Positions 8,671-15,631 of a DNA stretch of 34,142 bases are shown here, one piece after another (within the stretch, counting starts at the first letter, position 1; each line of letters begins with the position of its first letter). A program made the translations under genes and the position numbers. The DNA comes from Patescibacteria group bacterium UBA4664 (lineage in GTDB: Bacteria; Patescibacteriota; Saccharimonadia; CAILAD01; BJGX01): the NCBI GenBank assembly GCA_943354915.1, contig CALRDO010000003.1:1-34142 (forward strand). Direction: 5' to 3'. The notes beneath the pieces are model-generated. The model was not told where the DNA came from. It saw only the letters and a program-made list of their open reading frames with translations, and ran no database searches.

Positions 8671-8982
8671 GTGATAGCGGTAATAGAATCAGGCTCAAAG
8701 CAATATATGGTAGAAAAAGGTCATCAAATCAAGACCGAATTATTACATTCCGATCAAGATGAAGTTGAATTTAGTCCTCTAATTATTATCGATGGGGATA
8801 ATATTCAAATTGGCAAACCAAAGCTTGAGGGAGCTACGGTAAAAGCCAAAATTATATCAGCAGACATCAAAGCCGATAAAGTTAAGATCCTAAAATATAA
8901 AGCAAAGAAGCGACAGAAAACACTAACTGGCCACAGACAGCGCCACACGATACTAGAAATCACGGCCATAAAAATAAAATAG
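8671..8982 (+). CDS. rplU: 50S ribosomal protein bL21
   Basis: From the GTG at 8671 the protein is 103 residues, the usual bL21 length, and begins MIAVIESGSKQYMVEKGH, which aligns with the canonical bL21 start. AAAGGA about 9 nt upstream supports this. The frame is open back to a TTG at 8635 (115 residues), which falls on the predicted transcription start, but the added residues are outside the family. The C-terminal KRQKTLTGHRQRHT block binds rRNA. rpmA (bL27), its usual partner, does not follow; a terminator does. Confidence 0.93.
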   Translation: MIAVIESGSKQYMVEKGHQIKTELLHSDQDEVEFSPLIIIDGDNIQIGKPKLEGATVKAKIISADIKADKVKILKYKAKKRQKTLTGHRQRHTILEITAIKIK

Positions 8983-8998
8983 TAAATTAATTTTTAAA

Positions 8999-9038
8999 CA
9001 CCTTTGAGAGATTTTTAATCAAAATAAAAAGGTGTTTT
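8999..9038. terminator. Terminator after rplU, shared with the converging hydrolase gene
   Basis: ACACCTTT (about 8999-9006) and AAAGGTGT (about 9028-9035) form the stem, with an A/T-rich loop and a run of T following on the plus strand. This is a good intrinsic terminator for rplU. On the minus strand the same stem lies just after the hydrolase stop but is followed by a weaker T run. Confidence 0.75.
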
Positions 9039-9039
9039 T

Positions 9040-10443
9040 TTATTTACAATTATTACTAACTGGCTGCGATGACAAGATATTTTGCATCCAACTTATAGTG
9101 TCCTTAAAGCTAGCGTTCATTACCTGATAATGGTCTACTTTGCCAGACTGGTTGTAGTCTTGAATGGCGTATGGGCTTGTATCGTACTTTTTAAAAGTTA
9201 CCGCGTTGCCGCTAACGCACATCCTTTCTAGGCCGTGCTGGCTCTGCGAAAGCAATATAACATCATCATGGATACCATGGTTAATAAGTTTCGGCCTGTC
9301 AGTTTTTTTGCTTCCAACAATATTCTTTGCCAAATCTGCAGAGAGCCCAGCATAGGCAGCATCAGCCGCAATATTTAACTTTTTGGCTACCTTGATAAAT
9401 TCAGGAGTATAAACTTGGTTTGATCGATTATCTCCTATGTTATTGGGCCAAGTTTTATTAAACATATCTAGGCAGATAGCCTGCGAAGCTGTCTGATAGG
9501 TTTTAGCCCATTTGGGCAACAGAATCTTATCTACAGGGTAGGCGGCCTTATACCAATCGCCATAACTAGCTACAATTAAAGGACCAAACCAGTTAATATT
9601 AGCTCCGTTAGTGGCATCATCTAGCGTCTCCTCAACGCTAGTGACTGGCCCAAACCCAATCGCTGCTTTTAAGTTGATTTCAGGAGCATAATCATCTTTA
9701 ATTTGATCGGCCCAATATGCTCCGTGCCCGCCCTCGGAATACCCAGCGCTAAAAACTTTAGTATCATCAATTTGATCTTTTGAGAGAGCAAGATTTTTAA
9801 GCGAACGGATACTATCCAAAACTGCCTTGCCAGCTAGTTCCCCCACCATATAATGATGAAGTCTATTGGCGTCACGCATACCCTCGTAATCAATAGCTAC
9901 CACGACGTAGCCCTGACTGGCATAAGCCATCAGCAAGCTATCATAATTACCCCAATCCTTTTTTGCAGGGTCCTCAAGCGAAGCACTACAGCTATCGCCA
10001 ACTCCGGTAGTACCTGGCGCGAACGCTAGCACTGGTTTTTTATTAGTACCTGCCGGGACATAAACCCTGGCATAAATTGGCACATTATCGCTTTGGCCAT
10101 CTGAACTGTTAAAGACAAATGTCTGCTTAGTAACTTCGGTAGTAATAGGGCTATCAAAGCGCTTATTGGTTTGCACCACTAACCGCTGCACGGCATCTGC
10201 AGAGAATACTCCGACAGGTTCTTCGCTAATTATTTTACCAGTTTTAATGGCACGGTTGACATGCTCTTTAATGCTCACAACATTAGGAACCTGCTTAGGC
10301 TTTGATTTAGGTAAAACATAGTAAAAATACCCAGCCAGCAATGCAACAAAAATAAGCTCAACAATTAAGATTACCCATAAGCCACGCGCTACCAGTCTTC
10401 GGTTCTTTTCTAGTCTTGAAATTGGTTTACGGGTTTTTCTCAT
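9040..10443 (-). CDS. Membrane-anchored secreted lipase-like alpha/beta hydrolase
   Basis: From the ATG at 10443 the protein has 467 residues: a basic cytoplasmic tail, one membrane segment at about 22-44, then an extracellular alpha/beta-hydrolase domain. The nucleophile elbow is SAGYSEGG (S236). Candidate acid and histidine residues are D394 in NHGIHDDVI and H438 in KVDHYQV. FAPGTTGVGDSCS probably carries the oxyanion region. The pattern resembles the secretory lipase (LIP) family, so ester or lipid hydrolysis outside the cell is likely, but the substrate is unknown. Several cysteines could form disulfides. A TTG at 10464 would add seven residues with no better support. It lies 32 nt after trxB on the same strand, probably one transcript. 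Confidence 0.8.
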   Translation of the reverse strand: MRKTRKPISRLEKNRRLVARGLWVILIVELIFVALLAGYFYYVLPKSKPKQVPNVVSIKEHVNRAIKTGKIISEEPVGVFSADAVQRLVVQTNKRFDSPITTEVTKQTFVFNSSDGQSDNVPIYARVYVPAGTNKKPVLAFAPGTTGVGDSCSASLEDPAKKDWGNYDSLLMAYASQGYVVVAIDYEGMRDANRLHHYMVGELAGKAVLDSIRSLKNLALSKDQIDDTKVFSAGYSEGGHGAYWADQIKDDYAPEINLKAAIGFGPVTSVEETLDDATNGANINWFGPLIVASYGDWYKAAYPVDKILLPKWAKTYQTASQAICLDMFNKTWPNNIGDNRSNQVYTPEFIKVAKKLNIAADAAYAGLSADLAKNIVGSKKTDRPKLINHGIHDDVILLSQSQHGLERMCVSGNAVTFKKYDTSPYAIQDYNQSGKVDHYQVMNASFKDTISWMQNILSSQPVSNNCK

Positions 10444-10475
10444 ACAACTATCCAAATCTACCAAGCGGTATTAAC

Positions 10476-11393
10476 TTAAGCGCTCTCTAGGTACCTCTCT
10501 ACCTCTAGTGCAGCCCTACAGCCATCGCCTGCTGCTGTAACCGCCTGGCGATAAAGTGGGTCAGCAACATCACCTGCCGCAAAAACTCCATCAATAGCAG
10601 TTTTAACATTATCCTTAACTACTAAGTACCCAGTTTTATCCATCTCTAGGGACCCCTTAAATAAAGCAGTAGCCGGTGTGTGCCCAACTGCTACAAAGAA
10701 CCCTTGGCAGGCTATTTTTTTAGTTTTCGCAGTTTTAATATTTTTGATCTTCACGCCCTCAACCTTATCTTTTCCTAAAACCTCTAGAACTTCCGAGTCC
10801 CATATCACTTCAATCTTATTATTCTTGAGCACTCTTTCTTGCATTATCTTGCTAGCCCTAAATTTATCTCGCCGATGAATGAGCGTAACTTTACTAGCTA
10901 ATTTGGCCAGCGTTAGCGACTCTTCCATGGCGCTATCGCCGCCGCCAACCACAACAACCTCTTGGTCCTTAAAAAAGAATCCATCACAGGTGGCACAAGA
11001 CGAAACTCCATTGCCCATTAGTCGCTGTTCGCTATCGAGCCCTAACCAATTAGCGCTAGCGCCAGTAGCTATAATGATAGTTTTAGTCAAATACTCCTGT
11101 TTGCCAATTAACAACTTCTTGGGCTGACCCCCTAGTTCTACTTTGGTCGCAAATTCTTGGATAATTTCTACCCCAAACCTTTTAGCCTGGGCTTTCATTG
11201 CGTCCATCAGCTCGGGCCCCAATATGCCATCCTTAAGCCCTGGAAAATTTTCGACTTCGGTAGTTAATAAGAGCTGTCCGCCAGGCGTTGTACCTGCTAC
11301 CATTAGTACTTTAATGTTTGCTCTGGCAGCATAAATAGCTGCCGTGTAGCCAGCCGGGCCGGCTCCAATAATTATTAAGTCGTATGCTTTCAT
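10476..11393 (-). CDS. trxB: Thioredoxin reductase
   Basis: This flavoenzyme passes electrons from NADPH to thioredoxin. It has the FAD-binding GAGPAGYTAAIYAARA near the N-terminus and the redox pair C133/C136 in SCATCDG. The NADPH-binding VVGGGDSAMEES is followed by HRRDKFRA (NADPH specificity), and the closing block is FAAGDVADPLYRQAVTAAGDG. The length of 305 residues is normal. The ATG at 11393 is exactly the predicted start of a TATAAT (11405-11400) lying in the end of the permease gene, so it may be transcribed leaderless as well as by read-through. A TTG three bases upstream is not needed. No trxA is present nearby. Confidence 0.96.
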   Translation of the reverse strand: MKAYDLIIIGAGPAGYTAAIYAARANIKVLMVAGTTPGGQLLLTTEVENFPGLKDGILGPELMDAMKAQAKRFGVEIIQEFATKVELGGQPKKLLIGKQEYLTKTIIIATGASANWLGLDSEQRLMGNGVSSCATCDGFFFKDQEVVVVGGGDSAMEESLTLAKLASKVTLIHRRDKFRASKIMQERVLKNNKIEVIWDSEVLEVLGKDKVEGVKIKNIKTAKTKKIACQGFFVAVGHTPATALFKGSLEMDKTGYLVVKDNVKTAIDGVFAAGDVADPLYRQAVTAAGDGCRAALEVERYLESA

Positions 11394-11399
11394 CAATTA

Positions 11400-11405
11400 A
11401 TTATA
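11400..11405 (-). promoter_or_regulatory. -10 element of trxB, leaderless
   Basis: Minus-strand TATAAT followed by six bases and then the trxB ATG, so the predicted first base is the A of the start codon. The -35 is not clear. Confidence 0.45.
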
Positions 11406-12627
11406 ACAGATTAAATAAGTCTATTGTTTGTGTCGCTAGTAATGTCATGCTAAATAACAACCCTAAGATTGGCACTACTAGTGGTACGCTAAAAATTGGC
11501 CGTTGCAGCCGGCGGTGTTTTACCTTCCAGTATATTAAAGATAAGTTAACTATCGCAAAAACAATTAAAATTAAATAGCTAGTAGTAACTGCCAGAGTGG
11601 TAAGATCAAAAAATATTGCTAGTAGCGAGGAAGCTATGACCATTACTATAATAGCTAGCGAAGGAGTTTGGCGACGCTCGTGGACCATAGCTAAGCGTTT
11701 GTGTACCCAGCCAACTTCGGCCATGCCGTATAGTAATCTCGAGCCACTAATTAGGTGAGCTAGCACCCCTCCGGCCGTGGCGGTTAAGGCGATTATAGTA
11801 ATAATCCATGCCGGGGAGTTAGTAATTTTATTAAAAACCAAACTAAGTGGTGCCGTAGATGCCTGTAACTGCTCCGCAGGGATAGTGCTAGTAGCGACAA
11901 TTGCTATTAATATATACAAAACCGTTGCAATCGTCATGGCTGAGACTATAGCCATTGGCATTATAAAGCGAGGGTTTTTTGTTTCCTCCGATAAATGGAC
12001 CATATCCTCAATGCCAATATAGGCATAAAAAGCTAGGAATGCTCCGGAGAGTAGTCCAGTCATACCAACGGCCCGAATATCTATCATCGCGCTGGGGTTA
12101 GCAAATGCTACGCCCAAAGTCTCCTTACCAAACCAAATGATGGCTATCAAGCCAGCAATTTCTATTAATGTATGTACGGCCGCAAATATTAGGGATTCCT
12201 TCACCCCCCATGAGGCAACGAAACCAAGAACTAGTATTATTAATGTTGAGCCAATAGGCATTATTATCTCCGTTGAACTAAAAACATAACCACCAAAGGC
12301 TCTGGCTAGGGTGGCGGCCGATACTATCGTAGCAACCATCATTAATAACCCAACTGCAATCGAGACTGACTTTCTTTTGAAGGCCCGATGGACATAAGCA
12401 GATACTCCCTCACTATAAGGGTGAAGGCTAGATAATTCAGCAAAAGAGAGGGCGCTAAATGAAGCTATCAACATAGATAGTAAAAAAGCCAAGGGGGTAG
12501 CCATGCCAGCCTCACCTGCGACCTTGCCAATCAGGGCATATATCCCGGCCCCGACAATATTGCCTAGGCCATAAATAGTTACCAAAAATATACCGAGTGT
12601 ACGCTTGAGCTTGTGCCGGCGAGCCAT
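11401..12627 (-). CDS. APC-superfamily amino-acid permease
   Basis: The 408-residue protein has about 12 membrane segments. It shows the APC hallmark in segment 1, GNIVGAGIYALIGK, the unwound substrate-binding helix, and FAELSSLHPYSEGVSAYVHRAF around the segment 2-3 region. These fit the AA_permease_2 group, which imports or exchanges amino acids with protons or counter-substrates; the exact amino acid cannot be read. Such uptake would suit an organism with few biosynthetic pathways. Its ATG lies only 2 nt after the heliorhodopsin stop and has no separate promoter that I can see, so it should be co-transcribed and translationally coupled with it. Confidence 0.9.
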   Translation of the reverse strand: MARRHKLKRTLGIFLVTIYGLGNIVGAGIYALIGKVAGEAGMATPLAFLLSMLIASFSALSFAELSSLHPYSEGVSAYVHRAFKRKSVSIAVGLLMMVATIVSAATLARAFGGYVFSSTEIIMPIGSTLIILVLGFVASWGVKESLIFAAVHTLIEIAGLIAIIWFGKETLGVAFANPSAMIDIRAVGMTGLLSGAFLAFYAYIGIEDMVHLSEETKNPRFIMPMAIVSAMTIATVLYILIAIVATSTIPAEQLQASTAPLSLVFNKITNSPAWIITIIALTATAGGVLAHLISGSRLLYGMAEVGWVHKRLAMVHERRQTPSLAIIVMVIASSLLAIFFDLTTLAVTTSYLILIVFAIVNLSLIYWKVKHRRLQRPIFSVPLVVPILGLLFSMTLLATQTIDLFNLL

Positions 12628-12629
12628 TT

Positions 12630-13409
12630 TTAGGGCCTAAGAGTACCGGCGAAGACCTGCCAAGCTAAAGCCGTCTTGGCAACCAGGCTCAGAATAATAT
12701 AAACGCGTTCGCCGTAGAGGTAGTTCTTCCAGGGTCCCCACTTTTTGTACTGCAAGAACATATTGATAGCAAAACAATTGAAAAACAAAGAGATAGTAAT
12801 AAAGATCCAATAAACAAATGCTGGTATTTTGGCGTCCGAGGTCGAGCTAGAAGCGCTGGCCCAAAAATAGATTGCAATACATATCCAGGGCACGATACCT
12901 GCAATACAACCCACAATGTAGCTAACCCATTTTGTTTTTTCGGTAGTTTGGTTGTGGATCTCCATTATTAGACCGCAGAGGTTCATGACCATCACCAGTG
13001 CAAATAAACAAATTAAGCTGACTAAGTCGTAAATGCCCGTTAGTAATGCAATTGCCACAATCATGGTGCTAGCCGAAAAGCTGTATTCTATCCAGCGAGC
13101 TCGGTTCATACCAAGCTTGAGGTCTTTTTTGTAACGGCGGTAGTAGATAGTAGAAATTATCAGGTGGGCTAGCATGCACATGACCAAGAACGCTAGAATC
13201 AACCAAACCAAGGGTAGCTGATATATAGACTTGGTGGCGGAGTCGAGGCTTTCGGTGCTGGTATTAAATGTCAGGTAGCTGACACTAATCGGAAACTTAA
13301 CCTTAGCATTGGCAATCATAAACATCACCGCCACTTGAATTGCAAAAAATACAAACATAAATATATTGAACTTTCTAAGACCCTCAACCGTAATCTTTTT
13401 CATAGCCAT
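12630..13409 (-). CDS. Heliorhodopsin
   Basis: Heliorhodopsins are seven-helix retinal proteins with inverted topology (N-terminus inside); most do not pump ions, and their role is debated. From the ATG at 13409 the protein has 259 residues. The helix-7 block YIILSLVAKTALAWQVFAGT contains the retinal lysine K245. Helix 3 has RWIEYSFSASTM with the counter-ion glutamate E108. Helix 2 has H82, and GCIAGIVPWI and STSDAKIPAFVY match the helix 5-6 regions. All align nearly residue by residue with my recollection of the type member 48C12. The histidine at position 23 of 48C12 is Phe here. The start is chosen from AAAGGTG about 9 nt upstream; a GTG at 13421 would add four residues. It has its own promoter and leads the permease. 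Confidence 0.95.
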   Translation of the reverse strand: MAMKKITVEGLRKFNIFMFVFFAIQVAVMFMIANAKVKFPISVSYLTFNTSTESLDSATKSIYQLPLVWLILAFLVMCMLAHLIISTIYYRRYKKDLKLGMNRARWIEYSFSASTMIVAIALLTGIYDLVSLICLFALVMVMNLCGLIMEIHNQTTEKTKWVSYIVGCIAGIVPWICIAIYFWASASSSTSDAKIPAFVYWIFITISLFFNCFAINMFLQYKKWGPWKNYLYGERVYIILSLVAKTALAWQVFAGTLRP

Positions 13410-13462
13410 TTGACATCTCACCTTTCTGTAAAATTAATTAATTCTTAAAGCTTATGCTTATA

Positions 13463-13491
13463 ATTATAAATTAAAAATTAGGCCGAAGCAA
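13463..13491 (-). promoter_or_regulatory. Promoter of heliorhodopsin-permease
   Basis: On the minus strand TTGCTT (13491-13486), a 17-nt spacer and TATAAT (13468-13463). Predicted start is 13456, giving a 47-nt leader with a Shine-Dalgarno. The -35 lies in the last codons of the upstream unknown gene. Confidence 0.65.
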
Positions 13492-13960
13492 TCTTAATGT
13501 AGTTGGTATTGTCGCAAATATAGTAGGCCAGTATTTTAAAACTATCAAGCTTGGGAAGCTTAAATTTTTTAGCAATTGCTACAAGGTCCTCAAAGCTCGT
13601 GCCACTGGTATCTACTAGCGTAAAAACTAATACGGTCGGCACGCTATAGTGCCTAAGGTGCGTAAGGAGTTTGTTCGCAAAAAATATTTCGATTTGGTTT
13701 AAGCGTTCGTCGTGTGGTAAGTTGGCAGGCAAAGATAGCCGGCACAGCTGGGGGTTATAAACACACTGCACCGAGGCTTGGTCGTCTGAGATTATAACGC
13801 TGTCAAAACCCAACAACCCTCCATCCTTAGCGTAGATCATATCTGGGTTCTCGGCATACGACTGAAAAACCCAGCCATGATACTCTGGGCATACTTGCAG
13901 AAACTTCTCAACGAGCTCCCTCTCGCGATGTTTTTTTATTTTGTCATATGGTAAATTCAT
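13478..13960 (-). CDS. Hypothetical protein of 160 residues, family not recognised
   Basis: The product is soluble, without signal peptide or membrane segment. The first 35 residues are helical and charged (DKIKKHRERELVEKFLQVCPEYHGW). The middle alternates predicted strands (LLGFDSVIISDD, ASVQCVYNP) and helices (RLNQIEIFFANKLLTHLRHY), then a strand VPTVLVFTLVDTSG. This reads as a small alpha/beta fold, possibly nuclease-like or sensory, but no catalytic motif is clear. It sits between the secreted nuclease and the heliorhodopsin on the same strand. A TAGAAT at 13975-13970 would give a 3-nt leader. Its position makes it a candidate partner of the heliorhodopsin; the evidence is location only. 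Confidence 0.7.
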   Translation of the reverse strand: MNLPYDKIKKHRERELVEKFLQVCPEYHGWVFQSYAENPDMIYAKDGGLLGFDSVIISDDQASVQCVYNPQLCRLSLPANLPHDERLNQIEIFFANKLLTHLRHYSVPTVLVFTLVDTSGTSFEDLVAIAKKFKLPKLDSFKILAYYICDNTNYIKIASA

Positions 13961-13976
13961 AATTTATACATTCTAA

Positions 13977-14507
13977 TTACTTTGTAGTTCCGGAGCAAGT
14001 TTTTGGCGACCATAAACCTACTTCGCCCTCCCGAGCTCTGAGCTCTGCTTGCTTAAAATCATTTTGATATTTATAAGCTTGGGACCGATAGGTATATTCA
14101 TGAGCATATCCCTCCTCAATAAGCGATAGATTAATAAGCTTGCCCTGCTCCCAAACATAGGCCAGCAAACGATTATATTTATCACGCTCACCTACAACTG
14201 GATCAAACTCAAGGCTAATACTTTTGCCGGTTAGGAGCTCTTTGGTTTTTTGTGAAGCCTCCTTGCCAAAACACTGCACGGGCTTGCGAGGATCAATAGT
14301 TTCGGGGGTATCAATGCCAATAAAACGAACCTTCTCGAGTTTACCATAGCGTAGTATCTCCAGCGTGTCTCCATCGTGAACCTCTCGTACATCATAGAAC
14401 TCACCCACTGGACGAGTAGTGTGCGCTTGAATTTTGCTATACCCAACTGCTACTCCTACTGTAATTAGCAGTACTCCCACTATCAACAATTGTTTTGGCT
14501 GCATCAT
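13977..14507 (-). CDS. Membrane-anchored thermonuclease (SNase) family nuclease
   Basis: This 176-residue protein has a membrane segment at about 8-23 and then a staphylococcal nuclease fold. The active-site features are VHDGDTLEI, VRFIGIDTPET (catalytic Arg and Asp/Glu, with calcium ligands) and ERDKYNRLLAYVW (second catalytic Arg). The end, AREGEVGLWS, is also typical. It should cut DNA or RNA outside the cell, as part of nucleotide scavenging or defence; the former suits a host-dependent bacterium. Its ATG overlaps the rodA TGA by 4 nt (ATGA), so it is the last gene of an ileS-rodA-nuclease operon. Confidence 0.92.
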   Translation of the reverse strand: MMQPKQLLIVGVLLITVGVAVGYSKIQAHTTRPVGEFYDVREVHDGDTLEILRYGKLEKVRFIGIDTPETIDPRKPVQCFGKEASQKTKELLTGKSISLEFDPVVGERDKYNRLLAYVWEQGKLINLSLIEEGYAHEYTYRSQAYKYQNDFKQAELRAREGEVGLWSPKTCSGTTK

Positions 14508-15631
14508 ACTAGTTCCGAATTAGTTAACTCTCGACCTCGCCGCCTAAAATAAATACTCTCGACGAGCCCAACCGAAAATAAACTAACCATTAAGCTCGTT
14601 CCACCGGCCGATATAAATGGCAACGGAATGCCAGTAACAGGCATAATGCCCAGGTTCATACCAATGTTAACAAAAATATGTACGACAAACATTGTAGCTA
14701 CCCCGATACAAATCAAACTGCCAAATCTGTCCGGGCTAAGCCCAGCATCAATTATAATCCTAACCATTACGGCTACAAAAAGTAATATACTAACTAGTGC
14801 CCCAAGAAATCCTAACTTTTCAGACAGCACCGCAAATACAAAATCGGTATGGGAGCTAGGTAGAAAATTGCCTTGGCTCTGGCTCCCAGCTCCTAAACCC
14901 TGCCCGTATAATCCTCCAGACCCAACAGCGATAATTGCTTGATTAACATTATAGCCAGCCCCGCTAGGGTCCGCACCAGGCTGTAGAAATGTATCAATAC
15001 GCTCTTTCTGGTAGCCCTTAAGCGTTGGGTATAGAATCGGCATCATGACTAGCAATAAAAGTAGCAGCCCAAGAATATATTTCTTTTTAACTTTTGTGGA
15101 TAGTGTCATGACCAACCAAATAAACCCTAGGACAATAGCGGTACCTAAGTCTGGCTGAGCCAGAACTAAGAATATTGCAGGTAGTGTATAGGCTAATGAT
15201 TTTACTAAAAATCTTAATTGATCAGTGAAATCAAAGTTTTGAGAATAAAACTTGGCAAGCACTATTATCAGGATGAGCTTAGCAAGCTCCGATGGCTGGA
15301 ATTGGAATGAACCAAGTGCTATCCAACGTGTCGCCCCCAATCTTGTTGCGCCAAATAGCTCAACAGCCAAGAGTGTAGCTATCATAAAAAAGTATAAAAC
15401 ACCGCTATAGTTCCTTAATACTCTATAGTCATTCCTGGCGGCAAGTACGAGTAGTAAAAAGCCAATTAAGGCATAGACAATTTGCCTGGTGCTATCTAGT
15501 TGGTTGGAAACCTGCTTGGCCTTAATGCCTAGCGAGTACAATACTGTTAAGCCTAATACTACGAGCAGAGTAGAAGCGGCTAATAATAGATTATCAAAAT
15601 TACCAATCTGCCAAACTGATTTAGGCTTCAT
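14504..15631 (-). CDS. rodA: SEDS-family peptidoglycan glycosyltransferase RodA
   Basis: SEDS proteins polymerise lipid II; RodA works in the side wall, FtsW in the septum. The 375-residue protein has about ten membrane segments with the family blocks GATRWIALGSFQFQPSELAKL, AQPDLGTAIVL, and LPSSHTDFVFAVLSEKLGFLG with its conserved Asp. The C-terminal GIPLPFISAGGTSLM is also present. RTRLG-type blocks and length favour RodA over FtsW, but the two are hard to separate by eye, and no second SEDS gene is in the window. It overlaps ileS by 11 nt and the nuclease by 4 nt. Confidence 0.9.
   Translation of the reverse strand: MKPKSVWQIGNFDNLLLAASTLLVVLGLTVLYSLGIKAKQVSNQLDSTRQIVYALIGFLLLVLAARNDYRVLRNYSGVLYFFMIATLLAVELFGATRLGATRWIALGSFQFQPSELAKLILIIVLAKFYSQNFDFTDQLRFLVKSLAYTLPAIFLVLAQPDLGTAIVLGFIWLVMTLSTKVKKKYILGLLLLLLVMMPILYPTLKGYQKERIDTFLQPGADPSGAGYNVNQAIIAVGSGGLYGQGLGAGSQSQGNFLPSSHTDFVFAVLSEKLGFLGALVSILLFVAVMVRIIIDAGLSPDRFGSLICIGVATMFVVHIFVNIGMNLGIMPVTGIPLPFISAGGTSLMVSLFSVGLVESIYFRRRGRELTNSELV

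Noticed and set aside
10444-10464. TTG start adding seven residues to the lipase-like protein
   Set aside because: There is no Shine-Dalgarno, and the ATG at 10443 gives a normal basic tail before the membrane segment.
12630-13409. Type-1 (pumping) rhodopsin
   Set aside because: The helix-3 and helix-7 motifs are those of heliorhodopsins; the DTD/NDQ-type pump motifs are not seen.
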